This document shows, one piece after another, positions 1 to 6,760 of a stretch of 7,512 nt of DNA; the stretch's first letter is position 1; each line of letters opens with the position of its first letter. Source of the stretch: CAZIWX01 sp964543125 (GTDB lineage: Bacteria; Fidelibacterota; UBA8477); contig CAZIWX010000118.1 of NCBI GenBank assembly GCA_964543125.1, positions 1 to 7,512 on the forward strand. The letters are read 5' to 3'. The translations under genes and the position numbers were made by a program. The notes beneath the pieces were generated by a model. It ran no database searches. It was not told the origin of the DNA and worked only from the letters and a program-made list of their open reading frames with translations.

Positions 1-161
1 TACCAACTCAATCCGGCCTGGGCTGATTCCAATGTTAAGAATTCAAAAAGGCGGCGATCGTCATGCACTGGGACACCCCATTCATGATCATGGTAGGCCA
101 AATAATCCGGCTTATTGAGATCGACCCAAGGACAACGGGTTTTGTTTTCTGCTAAAATCAT
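1..161 (-). CDS. tag: DNA-3-methyladenine glycosylase I (N-terminal part, cut by window edge)
   Basis: This base-excision-repair enzyme removes 3-methyladenine from alkylated DNA in the cytoplasm. Only the first 53 codons lie in the window; the gene continues past base 1. The visible part aligns closely with E. coli Tag: RCPWVD (residues 9-14), YHDHEWGVP (23-31), LFEFLTLE (38-45) and QAGLSW (48-53). Cys10 and His24 match the Tag zinc ligands Cys4 and His17, Glu45 matches the base-recognition Glu38, and Trp53 matches Trp46 of the substrate pocket. The ATG at 161 is the only in-frame ATG and gives a typical short N-terminus, although no good Shine-Dalgarno precedes it. It lies 112 bp downstream of the receptor stop codon on the same strand, so read-through or an unseen promoter are both possible. 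The identification is firm. Confidence 0.93.
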   Translation of the reverse strand, partial: MILAENKTRCPWVDLNKPDYLAYHDHEWGVPVHDDRRLFEFLTLESAQAGLSW

Positions 162-217
162 GGTTTTACGGCCAACGTCCGGTGTTGCAGGTTATCCTCG
201 AAATAAATCTTCCTCCG

Positions 218-273
218 TTGCCGCCCGGGAATGATTCCACGGTCTGTTATAAAAGTCAATTCCCCGGTGGCAA
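218..273 (-). terminator. Long imperfect inverted repeat directly after the TonB receptor stop (terminator-like)
   Basis: Arms at 218-232 and 259-273 are 15 nt each and pair at 13 of 15 positions, separated by 26 nt. The right arm abuts the receptor stop codon (274-276), so the hairpin would be the first structure of the 3' untranslated RNA. A shorter nested repeat, GGAAT-C-ATTCC, lies inside it on the minus strand. The expected U-run of an intrinsic terminator is missing, so it may instead be a 3' stabilising stem or a factor-dependent termination region. The structure is seen; the role is inferred from position. Confidence 0.45.
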
Positions 274-2451
274 TTATAATTGGTATTTCACCGCTAGGTT
301 GGCCACGATCCCATCCAAAGGCATGTATACCGGTTGGAAATCAGGAGTGTCGTAAGGCGGGTTCACCATCGTTTCATACCGCGTTTGCCGAACATCCAGC
401 AGATTCTCCACATTGCCGATGATGGAAACATGCTGAAACATTTTTTCCAACATGAATCCCATCGTCCAATAATCCCGGGTTAGGGTTTGATTCTCCAAAT
501 ATTGCCGGCCCGTGTAAAAGGCCTCCAAACCGGTCCGCCAACTGCCTTCCAATTCGTAAGTAAACGTCAGGTTGAGCTTTTGCTGGGGCGTCAGCGCCAA
601 ATATGGTTGAACCGGATCATAGGCTTTGCGAACCCTGGTGGTGGTGTAATCCGCGTAGAGTTCCAACTCATCCAACGCCATTTTCAGATTCAAATCGAAG
701 CCCCGGGCGGTTAATTCAGCCGGAGCATTGCTGTAGAGAATATGTTCGTTGACCCGGGTTGCGACAAGCGCATGGTCAATCCGGGATAGATAAAACGCCA
801 GGTTTGCATTGAGGACCAATTCACCCACGATAAACCGGTAGCCCACATCGAGATTCAATCCCTGAGCACTTTCAGCCTTTAGCCCGGCCGGTAAAGCGGT
901 GATTCGGGAGTATTGCTGTTCGGTGGCATCGCTGTTAAAAATGTCCGGCACACTGTACCCGGTACCATATCCCAAACGGAAATGCAGCCGGTTGGTCCCC
1001 TTATACAACAGGGACAAACGGGGCAAAACAAAGGTTCCGTAGTGATTCTGCCAGTCGATGCGCAGACCCGGTTGGACTAAAATTCGTGGAGTTACCTGCC
1101 AATCATCTTGAACGAACATTCCCGGCGTCGCGTGCCGGCAATTCAGGGAATCGCGGTTGACATTTCCATTCCGGCCAACCTTAAATTGATCAGTGACCAC
1201 GGTAATTCCCACAACCGGCTGATGCTGCTTTAAGTGTGCCAGGTAATACACCTCAGAATAGGACGCCGTCTGAGCGCCGGCAAACCGGCCGGTTGGCCAG
1301 TCAATGGTGCGGAGAAAATGATTAATGGCGTTTTTAGCAACGAGGCGGCCGCCATTTTCATAGTCCCGGGTAAACTTGAATTGGGTCGTCAACCGCTGAG
1401 ATTGACTTTTTTCGTAATAAGTACGACTCGAATCCGGATGGTTGGCAAGGGCGTCCATAAATCCACCGCTACGGTCAGCCAGGGTCAATGAAAAACCGAA
1501 CATCACCCGGGTCCGGTGATCCGGATAGTAGAATATTTTAGGATTGAAGGTGACCGAAAGATGTTTAGGCAGATCCGTAAAGCCATCCCGGTTCACATCG
1601 AAAGCCGCTTGCTGACTACGGTTAAACAGTAAACTAAGCCCTAACAGATCTCCGCGCTGGGCATAGAAGGCACTCATGTCCAGTCCCTTTTTCTGCGTCT
1701 GGCTCACGATGGCAGTCAGCTCCGGCGTGCCGGTGGGCGCCCGGGAAACCAGATTGGCGATGCCTGCAATTGCGCCACTGCCGTACAAGGTCGAATTGGC
1801 GCCTTTGATGACCTCCACCTGCTGCAAATCGAGGGGTGGAATCTGGAGCAGCGACAAACCGGCGGCAAAACCGCCATACAACGGGAAACCGTCTTTCAGG
1901 AGCTGGGTGTAGCGGCCCGGGAGACCCTGAATCCGAAAGCTCACATTTCCCGAGGTGATGGAGGTTTGCTGGACCTGGATGCCGGAAGTTTCGCCCAATA
2001 ATTTGGAGATATTTCCCGGCCGAATGGCGGTTTCCTCATTCACTTCTTCCCGCCCCAACACCTCGACCCGGATGGGTGTGTCTTCAATAACGCCGTTGGT
2101 CCGGGTGGTGGTGACTACGACTTCCCGGGCATTGAGCGCTATCGGTTTCAGACTGATAATTTGCAGCCGGTCAGACTTGACTTGCGAAAACGCAACCCTT
2201 ACCGCGGTGGGTTCATAGCCGATATAGCTGACCTGAATCGTGTAACCGCCGGTGGGAATTCCGTTGAGAAAAACCTCACCATTGGCATCGCTCGTCGCAC
2301 CCACCCGGAGTGAGTCGATGATCACATTGGCGCCTATCAACGGCGTCTGTTTTTCGGCATCCTGGATCAGTGCGTGAAAAGTGTTTTGCCCGAATGCCAT
2401 CCGAGCCCACAGAATAAGTATAACCAGACTGATGCGTTTAATCGCGTTCAA
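274..2451 (-). CDS. TonB-dependent outer-membrane receptor with carboxypeptidase-regulatory-like N-terminal domain
   Basis: This 725-residue ligand-gated outer-membrane transporter would be energised by TonB-ExbBD. The signal peptide is about residues 1-21 (KRISLVILIL core, cleavage near AFG/Q). A carboxypeptidase-regulatory-like beta-sandwich spans about 24-103 (GANVIIDSLRVGATSDANGE, then GYTIQVSYIGYE). A TonB-box-like EVVVTTTR sits at 110-117. The plug covers about 120-238, with RIQGLPGRYTQLLKDGFP and VEVIKGANSTLYGSGAIAG. The barrel runs from about 240 to the end, including FVQDDWQVTPRI (446-457) and GYGTGYSVPDIF (494-505). The protein ends KYQL rather than in the usual terminal Phe or Trp. 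The start is TTG at 2451: an in-frame TGA lies upstream with no ATG between, and this start gives the complete signal peptide. The ligand is unknown; single-component receptors of this size usually take siderophores, cobalamin or other metal chelates, but no neighbouring gene settles it. Its promoter lies at 2476-2504. Confidence 0.93.
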   Translation of the reverse strand: MNAIKRISLVILILWARMAFGQNTFHALIQDAEKQTPLIGANVIIDSLRVGATSDANGEVFLNGIPTGGYTIQVSYIGYEPTAVRVAFSQVKSDRLQIISLKPIALNAREVVVTTTRTNGVIEDTPIRVEVLGREEVNEETAIRPGNISKLLGETSGIQVQQTSITSGNVSFRIQGLPGRYTQLLKDGFPLYGGFAAGLSLLQIPPLDLQQVEVIKGANSTLYGSGAIAGIANLVSRAPTGTPELTAIVSQTQKKGLDMSAFYAQRGDLLGLSLLFNRSQQAAFDVNRDGFTDLPKHLSVTFNPKIFYYPDHRTRVMFGFSLTLADRSGGFMDALANHPDSSRTYYEKSQSQRLTTQFKFTRDYENGGRLVAKNAINHFLRTIDWPTGRFAGAQTASYSEVYYLAHLKQHQPVVGITVVTDQFKVGRNGNVNRDSLNCRHATPGMFVQDDWQVTPRILVQPGLRIDWQNHYGTFVLPRLSLLYKGTNRLHFRLGYGTGYSVPDIFNSDATEQQYSRITALPAGLKAESAQGLNLDVGYRFIVGELVLNANLAFYLSRIDHALVATRVNEHILYSNAPAELTARGFDLNLKMALDELELYADYTTTRVRKAYDPVQPYLALTPQQKLNLTFTYELEGSWRTGLEAFYTGRQYLENQTLTRDYWTMGFMLEKMFQHVSIIGNVENLLDVRQTRYETMVNPPYDTPDFQPVYMPLDGIVANLAVKYQL

Positions 2452-2475
2452 TTGATTCCAATGTGGTTTTGCTAA

Positions 2476-2504
2476 ATTATCTAATGGTGTTCATGCATTG
2501 TGAA
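2476..2504 (-). promoter_or_regulatory. Sigma-70-type promoter for the TonB receptor
   Basis: On the minus strand TTCACA (2499-2504, 5 of 6 to TTGACA) is followed after exactly 17 nt by GATAAT (2476-2481, 5 of 6 to TATAAT). A start site near 2469 would give a leader of about 18 nt before the TTG start at 2451. Match and spacing are seen; activity is inferred. Confidence 0.6.
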
Positions 2505-2506
2505 CA
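2488..2506. promoter_or_regulatory. 19-bp palindrome TGTTCA-N7-TGAACA overlapping the receptor promoter (candidate operator)
   Basis: Perfect 6-nt arms TGTTCA (2488-2493) and TGAACA (2501-2506) flank TGCATTG. The element covers most of the -35 hexamer and much of the spacer of the receptor promoter, the classic place for a repressor dimer. It does not match the Fur consensus built on GATAATGATAATCATTATC or the Gram-positive LexA box (GAAC-N4-GTTC). The regulator is unknown. Confidence 0.45.
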
Positions 2507-2628
2507 TAATGTATTAAAATTGGTTCCGGAAGCGCCAAGCAATTAAGAGCCCTGCTCAGTTGATTTTAAACAGAGTTATTTTGAACCGGTCTTATCCGAA
2601 CCCGCGGGCTACATTAACCCATTAACAA

Positions 2629-3762
2629 CTACTCCAACACATGAATATTCTTTTGGGCGCAGATTTCCTTCAATTTTTCCGGCCAGACCGTGACACTCAC
2701 TTCTCCAAGATGGGCCGTCCGCAGCAGGTACATGTAAGTCCGGGACTGGCCGATGCCGCCACCGATGCTCAGGGGAATCTCATCGTTCAAAATCGCCTGA
2801 TGGTACGGTAGTTTCAGGAAATCTTCCTGGCCGGACAGCTTCAACTGGACCTTCAGCAGGTCTTTGGTTACCCGAATCCCCATGGAGGTCAGTTCATGGC
2901 GGCGTTTGGTAACCGGATTCCAGACCAGAATGTCGCCATTGAGACCGTGGCATTGCTCGCCATTCTTCACAACGGTCTCGGTTACCCAATCGTCGTAGTC
3001 GGCGGCCCGCATTTCGTGAGGGTAACCATCTTTAAGGGGCCAGCCGATGCCGGCGATAAAGAGGGCCGGGTAGTGGTCCCTCAGAATCCGGGTTTCACGC
3101 TGTTTGCGTGGCAGGTCCGGGTACATTTCCAGCAATTCTTCCGCATGCAGGAAGGTCAATTTTTCCGGGAAATCAGGGTACCTGGTGTTTTTTAATTCAT
3201 TGGGATACATTTCCTGGGCCATTTTACCGGCGCTATACATAACCTGCCAGATTTTTTGAACCACCTCTTTGAGAAAATCCAGATTTCGATCGGCCGGCGT
3301 AATCACCCGCTCCCAGTCCCATTGATCCACATAGGAACTATGATCGTGATCCAAAAAGTAATCCTTCCGGACAGCCCGCATGTCCGTGCAGATGCCTTCC
3401 CCAACGCCGCACGCAAATTCTTTCAAGGCCATACGTTTCCATTTGGTGGCGGCTTGGACTACTTGCGCGGTAATCGGTTGATCCAGCCCCAGGCCACAGG
3501 GAAATTCCACCGGCGTGCGGGAACCGTCCCGGTCCAGATAGTCGTTAACCCCGCTGTTTTTATCCACGATAAGGGGCACCTGGACCATTTGCAGATTCAA
3601 GGCTTTACACAGATTTTCTTCAATATAGTTTTTCACGGCATAAACCGCCCGCATCCGTTCCTTGGGTGGCAGTAACGGTTCGTAGTCGTCAGGCAGAATT
3701 TTTTCCACCGCTTCGTAAGTACTAATGCCGGGACCTGCCAGATCGGCTTTTTTATCGTTCAT
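2629..3762 (-). CDS. asnA: Aspartate--ammonia ligase (asparagine synthetase A)
   Basis: This cytoplasmic enzyme makes asparagine from aspartate, ammonia and ATP (giving AMP and pyrophosphate) and has a class II aminoacyl-tRNA-synthetase-like fold. Family signatures are spread over the 377 residues: KWKRMAL (107-113), YVDQWDWERVI (144-154), LLEMYPDLPRKQRE (210-223), DYDDW (255-259), GLNGDILVWNP (273-283), SMGIRV (293-298), HQAIL (321-325) and SIGGGIGQSR (332-341), whose Arg corresponds to the class II motif 3 ATP-binding arginine. E. coli AsnA is 330 residues; the extra length is mainly an N-terminal extension of about 30 residues ahead of the ERMRAVYAVKNYIEENL helix. The ATG at 3762 is fixed by a perfect AAGGAGG at 3769-3775 with a 6-nt spacer. 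It is separated from both neighbours and has its own candidate promoter and a leader of about 180 nt, so it is probably transcribed alone. Identification is firm. Confidence 0.97.
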   Translation of the reverse strand: MNDKKADLAGPGISTYEAVEKILPDDYEPLLPPKERMRAVYAVKNYIEENLCKALNLQMVQVPLIVDKNSGVNDYLDRDGSRTPVEFPCGLGLDQPITAQVVQAATKWKRMALKEFACGVGEGICTDMRAVRKDYFLDHDHSSYVDQWDWERVITPADRNLDFLKEVVQKIWQVMYSAGKMAQEMYPNELKNTRYPDFPEKLTFLHAEELLEMYPDLPRKQRETRILRDHYPALFIAGIGWPLKDGYPHEMRAADYDDWVTETVVKNGEQCHGLNGDILVWNPVTKRRHELTSMGIRVTKDLLKVQLKLSGQEDFLKLPYHQAILNDEIPLSIGGGIGQSRTYMYLLRTAHLGEVSVTVWPEKLKEICAQKNIHVLE

Positions 3763-3913
3763 GCAACGCCTCCTTGATTGAACTGAATTGAATTGTTTTT
3801 TCTAAAGGGAAGCAGTTGTAGACCGGATGGTATGAGAAGAGAATTTCCCAGTCGGAATAAACCCGGCGCGTAACAATCCGTATGATCCATCATTTACTTC
3901 CCCCGGCCCAATT

Positions 3914-3942
3914 GTCCTCGCAAAATATTTTTAGCCGAGGAC
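3914..3942 (-). promoter_or_regulatory. Hairpin at the predicted 5' end of the asnA leader
   Basis: Perfect 7-nt arms GTCCTCG (3914-3920) and CGAGGAC (3936-3942) enclose a 15-nt loop that contains the self-complementary AAAATATTTT. It starts at the transcription start predicted from the promoter at 3950-3978. It also lies 55 nt past the stop of the upstream barrel gene, so it could end that transcript instead, but neither direction has a U-run. A 5' stabilising stem, a protein-binding RNA element or a DNA operator remain possible. Confidence 0.4.
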
Positions 3943-3949
3943 GCCTTAT

Positions 3950-3978
3950 ATATTACAAGATGCGCGCCAAAAGGTCAA
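3950..3978 (-). promoter_or_regulatory. Candidate promoter for asnA
   Basis: On the minus strand TTGACC (3973-3978, 5 of 6) is followed after 17 nt by TAATAT (3950-3955, 4 of 6) in an AT-rich stretch. The -35 overlaps an 11-bp palindrome, GTCAA-T-TTGAC (3974-3984). A start near 3943 would give a leader of about 180 nt before the asnA ATG. The region 3763-3949 otherwise holds only the hairpin at 3914-3942 and the asnA Shine-Dalgarno. Confidence 0.4.
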
Positions 3979-3997
3979 TTTGACGCACGCATGTCAA

Positions 3998-4807
3998 TTA
4001 AAAGTAGAATCGCAAGCCCACGCCGGTGCGGGAAATGATATCGCGATTCACCATACGGATTTTATACGTGATATCTCGCGAACCGGCCCCATAAGGGTTG
4101 GAAGAGTAATAGAAATAATCGCTTGTGGCTTCACTGTAGCTCACCGATGTTTTGGCGGTTATGGCGAGCCATTCAGCGAACCGGTATTCAGCTCCAAAAC
4201 CCAGCGTCACCACCCAGGGTGAAAGTAAATTCTGCAAGAATTCGTTCTGGTTGTTAGTTATTACCACAGTCGGATCGGGAATGGCCTCGGGGTTTGCATG
4301 TTGGACAGTAGCCCAGGCAAATTGTTTCCCACCCGTTAACTCGATGTACGGCACCGCATGCTTTATTAGGGTTGGCCGAAAGTAATATTTTGCACCCAGA
4401 TCAATTCGGACCGTTGTACTGGCTTTGTCATCAACCTGGACGGCATGAGAGGAGTCGGGTGGTGAATTAATGTGAGTGATAACCTGGCTTTTTTCACGAT
4501 TCAATTGCCGGTTGCCCCCTATTTCCAACCGGCCAAGGAATTGTACCCGAGATGTATAGGCATACTGCCAATCTGCATCGATGGCGGTTTCACCGTTATG
4601 CGTTACATAGATGTACGGAAGATTAGTTTCGTAATAGGGGCCGTAATTCGAATCTAAATAGAGGTTGTTGACGGTTCGCCACAACGGTACATAGTTAATT
4701 CCAAAACTCCAGGTTCCCGGTGAGATGGCAACACTGGAATCCGGGCCGGTTGCCAATAGACTCGTTGCAGTGGCAATCAACATGATTAGGGTCAGTATTC
4801 CGCGCAT
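3998..4807 (-). CDS. Outer-membrane beta-barrel protein, function unknown
   Basis: This is a 269-residue exported protein. The signal peptide covers about residues 1-19 (MRGILTLIMLIATATSLLA). The mature part is rich in aromatic and alternating polar/hydrophobic strands: WSFGINYVPLWRTV, RVQFLGRLEIGGN, TTVRIDLGAKYYF, VVTLGFGAEYRF and WLAITAKTSVSYS. It ends SRTGVGLRFYF, with the terminal Phe that the outer-membrane assembly machinery recognises. This resembles the small OMP_b-brl/OmpW-like barrels of about 8 strands, but I cannot name a family with certainty. The start is ATG at 4807, not an upstream in-frame ATG at 4876, because a perfect AAGGAGG lies 8 nt before 4807 and this start gives a clean signal peptide. 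It is bounded by 178 bp from the permease and 235 bp to asnA. A pore, a small adhesin or a surface structural protein are all possible. Confidence 0.85.
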   Translation of the reverse strand: MRGILTLIMLIATATSLLATGPDSSVAISPGTWSFGINYVPLWRTVNNLYLDSNYGPYYETNLPYIYVTHNGETAIDADWQYAYTSRVQFLGRLEIGGNRQLNREKSQVITHINSPPDSSHAVQVDDKASTTVRIDLGAKYYFRPTLIKHAVPYIELTGGKQFAWATVQHANPEAIPDPTVVITNNQNEFLQNLLSPWVVTLGFGAEYRFAEWLAITAKTSVSYSEATSDYFYYSSNPYGAGSRDITYKIRMVNRDIISRTGVGLRFYF

Positions 4808-4815
4808 GAAATATC

Positions 4816-4822
4816 CCTCCTT
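4816..4822 (-). promoter_or_regulatory. Strong Shine-Dalgarno that decides the start of the barrel protein
   Basis: On the minus strand the site reads AAGGAGG, 8 nt before the ATG at 4807. It rules against the longer frame from 4876, whose extra 23 residues would precede the signal peptide. Confidence 0.85.
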
Positions 4823-4853
4823 AAAAAATGGTGTTAACTTGCACTGAATGATC

Positions 4854-4870
4854 GTCAACCAGACGTTGAC
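4854..4870. promoter_or_regulatory. 17-bp inverted repeat GTCAAC-N5-GTTGAC upstream of the barrel gene
   Basis: Perfect 6-nt arms (4854-4859 and 4865-4870) flank CAGAC, 47 bp upstream of the barrel gene ATG. It could be an operator or a leader hairpin. No convincing -10 element was found at the right distance from the TTGAC it contains, so the promoter of the barrel gene remains unplaced within 4823-4985. Confidence 0.35.
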
Positions 4871-4985
4871 CGGCATTTAGTCTTTTTCCGTTTGCACTGG
4901 TTCGATACCGGTGTAAAGATAAGATGGCGATCAAAGGCTATGACCATCATTTTTATGATTTTTTTAAAATTAAAAGTGTTCGGGA

Positions 4986-6752
4986 TCAGATAATCAGCCG
5001 CACACCGCCAAACTCCTCGACCCGGTAAGGAAATTTCGCGGTGGGTGACCCGATGAACATGAAATTGACCGGGATTTTCCATTTTTTTGATAGTTTTTGG
5101 ACCAATTCCGGTGAAAAGATGCCCTGCTCTACCACAAACTGGATTTTGATCTCGGGATATTCTTTGTCCAGGAACATAAGCTCCTTTTTAAGATTCGCCG
5201 GGAGCGATTCACCCGGCGCCAGGACCCGGACAATTTTAATCTGCTTGGTATGTTCGTTATCCCGGATGTACATCATGACGATGTTGAGCAGTGCGATATT
5301 CTCACCCTTGGTAAAGAAAACAAATTCCTGCCTGTTGATTTTGTCGATGGTATTCAGTATGGCTTGGTTCAGGTCGCGGACAAATTTCTGAACCGGTTGA
5401 AACAAGGCCTGAATAACTTGCAGCACCACTTTTAACAACCGGGTGCGGTTAAGCATGATGGCGATCAAAAGGATAAGCGGTACGAAGTAATCCAGGAAAA
5501 CCCGGATGTTGCTGGGTAAACCGTTCCGGGGCTTCATCATCAGGTTGCCATACAGAGCCGCCACCACTGCCAGCAGGGCCACAATCACCGATACCCAGGG
5601 CGCCCGAACCGGGCGGGGCAAACCGGCGCGTTTCACCTTAAGTAATACATTACCCAGCGCAAACAGCGCCATCACCGACAGGAACGAAATAGTGTAAACA
5701 CCGGCCAGCGTTTTCACATTACCCCGGGTAATAAGCAGGACGGAAATGCATAATACCAGGAAGGTGATAATAATCCGGTGCGAGCTGCCGCGCCGGCTTT
5801 TCTTCAAGAGAAATTGCGGTAGAATTCGATCCAGGGTCATGCGTTCCAGCAAGCCGGTGACACCCACGAAACTGGTAAGTACGGCGCCGCTAAGCACCAG
5901 AACGGCATCAACGGCGATCAAGCCGCCGAGCCATTGTCCGTTCACCCGCCGGCCCAACTCCACCAGCAGTGTATTTTGGTAAGCATCGGTTTGAAGCATG
6001 GGGATGGCAAATAAGGCCAGGGCAAACACGGCCATGAGCGGATTAATAATGGAAACGATCACCCACATATTCCTGAGCGTTTTTGGAAAAACACCACGCT
6101 GCTGTTCTTCCACATAGTTAGCGGAACTTTCGAAGCCCGAGACACCCAGCATGGATGCGGCAAAACCAAGAAATATGGCTGTTCCGATGCTCCCTTGAGC
6201 CAGCGGGACGCCATGATTTTGAAATAATTGACCCAGCCCGTGTTGAAATAGATAAACACTGATGAACCCGCTCAACAGGATCAATGAAACCAGGTGAAAC
6301 AGGAAAATGCCAATGGCTACTCTCGCTGATTCCGTGATTCCACCAATGGTTAACAGAGCGAACAGCAACAGCAAAACGGATGTGGCAATAATGATCGGCA
6401 GTCCCGGAACGAGGTGCTGCAGGTAATGCATGGCTTCATTGGCGGAGATCACCGCCGTGGCCATATAGGAAAGGATGGTGAGGGTCGCCGCGAGGGAGGC
6501 CGTGGCTTTGCTGGTGGTATTTAACAGAGCATTGTAGACACCTCCGTTTAACGGCAGCGCGCCCACCACTTCCGCATAGATTTTACGGAATAACAGCAGG
6601 ATAAAGGAAACTATGAGCAGCGTAATCCAGGCGTACTGCCCCGCAAATGCAATCGCCAGGGCCGAGACATATAAAACCGATGAACTGATGTCATTTCCGC
6701 AAATCGCGGTAGCGGAAAGTTCACCTAATTTTTTCTGGGTTTTGACTTTCAT
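4986..6752 (-). CDS. APC-superfamily amino-acid permease with C-terminal soluble domain
   Basis: This 588-residue inner-membrane transporter probably imports or exchanges amino acids or amines; the substrate cannot be read from sequence. Residues 1-20 lead into TM1 with the unwound-helix motif GNDISSSVLY (19-28). PLNGGVYNALL (67-77) matches the APC loop after TM2, and GFESSANYVEEQQRGVFPKTL (206-226) is the diagnostic TM6 region. About 12 hydrophobic segments follow one another to about residue 435 (for example LPIIIATSVLLLLFALL, WVSVIVALLAVVAALYG, FVPLILLIAIML). Residues 440-588 are soluble, with alternating strand and helix (IKIVRVL, NLKKELMFLDKEYP, IKIQFVVEQ, LVQKLSKKWK, NFMFIG), which suggests a small alpha/beta, perhaps regulatory, domain. 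The ATG at 6752 is preferred over the adjacent TTG at 6755; an in-frame TAA precedes both. The ribosome binding site is weak. The decayed gene upstream ends 8 bp before it, so the two may once have been cotranscribed. Confidence 0.88.
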   Translation of the reverse strand: MKVKTQKKLGELSATAICGNDISSSVLYVSALAIAFAGQYAWITLLIVSFILLLFRKIYAEVVGALPLNGGVYNALLNTTSKATASLAATLTILSYMATAVISANEAMHYLQHLVPGLPIIIATSVLLLLFALLTIGGITESARVAIGIFLFHLVSLILLSGFISVYLFQHGLGQLFQNHGVPLAQGSIGTAIFLGFAASMLGVSGFESSANYVEEQQRGVFPKTLRNMWVIVSIINPLMAVFALALFAIPMLQTDAYQNTLLVELGRRVNGQWLGGLIAVDAVLVLSGAVLTSFVGVTGLLERMTLDRILPQFLLKKSRRGSSHRIIITFLVLCISVLLITRGNVKTLAGVYTISFLSVMALFALGNVLLKVKRAGLPRPVRAPWVSVIVALLAVVAALYGNLMMKPRNGLPSNIRVFLDYFVPLILLIAIMLNRTRLLKVVLQVIQALFQPVQKFVRDLNQAILNTIDKINRQEFVFFTKGENIALLNIVMMYIRDNEHTKQIKIVRVLAPGESLPANLKKELMFLDKEYPEIKIQFVVEQGIFSPELVQKLSKKWKIPVNFMFIGSPTAKFPYRVEEFGGVRLII

Positions 6753-6760
6753 CAATTAAG

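Noticed and set aside
2601..2608. Perfect palindrome CCCGCGGG about 20 bp after the asnA stop, considered as a terminator
   Set aside because: It has no loop and no following U-run; the 8-bp palindrome is just a GC-rich self-complementary word. The neighbouring CATTAAC direct repeat (2612-2618 and 2620-2626) was also judged too short to call.
3256..3675. 139-codon plus-strand open frame antisense to asnA
   Set aside because: asnA on the other strand is unmistakable; this frame is a shadow of its codon bias.
4808..4876. Upstream extension of the barrel protein from ATG 4876
   Set aside because: It would place 23 residues before a clear signal peptide and ignore the perfect Shine-Dalgarno in front of ATG 4807.
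4895..4913. tRNA T-arm look-alike on the plus strand (CACTGG-TTCGATA-CCGGTG)
   Set aside because: It matches the GGTTCGANNCC box, but no acceptor stem, anticodon arm or D-arm lies around it, and no CCA or discriminator context follows.
4946..4966. Small hairpin ATCAT-TTTT-ATGAT followed by a T-run, reading as a plus-strand terminator
   Set aside because: The stem has only 5 weak pairs, and every supported gene here is on the minus strand, so no transcript would use it.
4855..5082. 75-codon minus-strand frame overlapping the permease 3' end
   Set aside because: It is out of frame with the permease C-terminus, runs into AT-rich intergenic DNA, and has no start signal.
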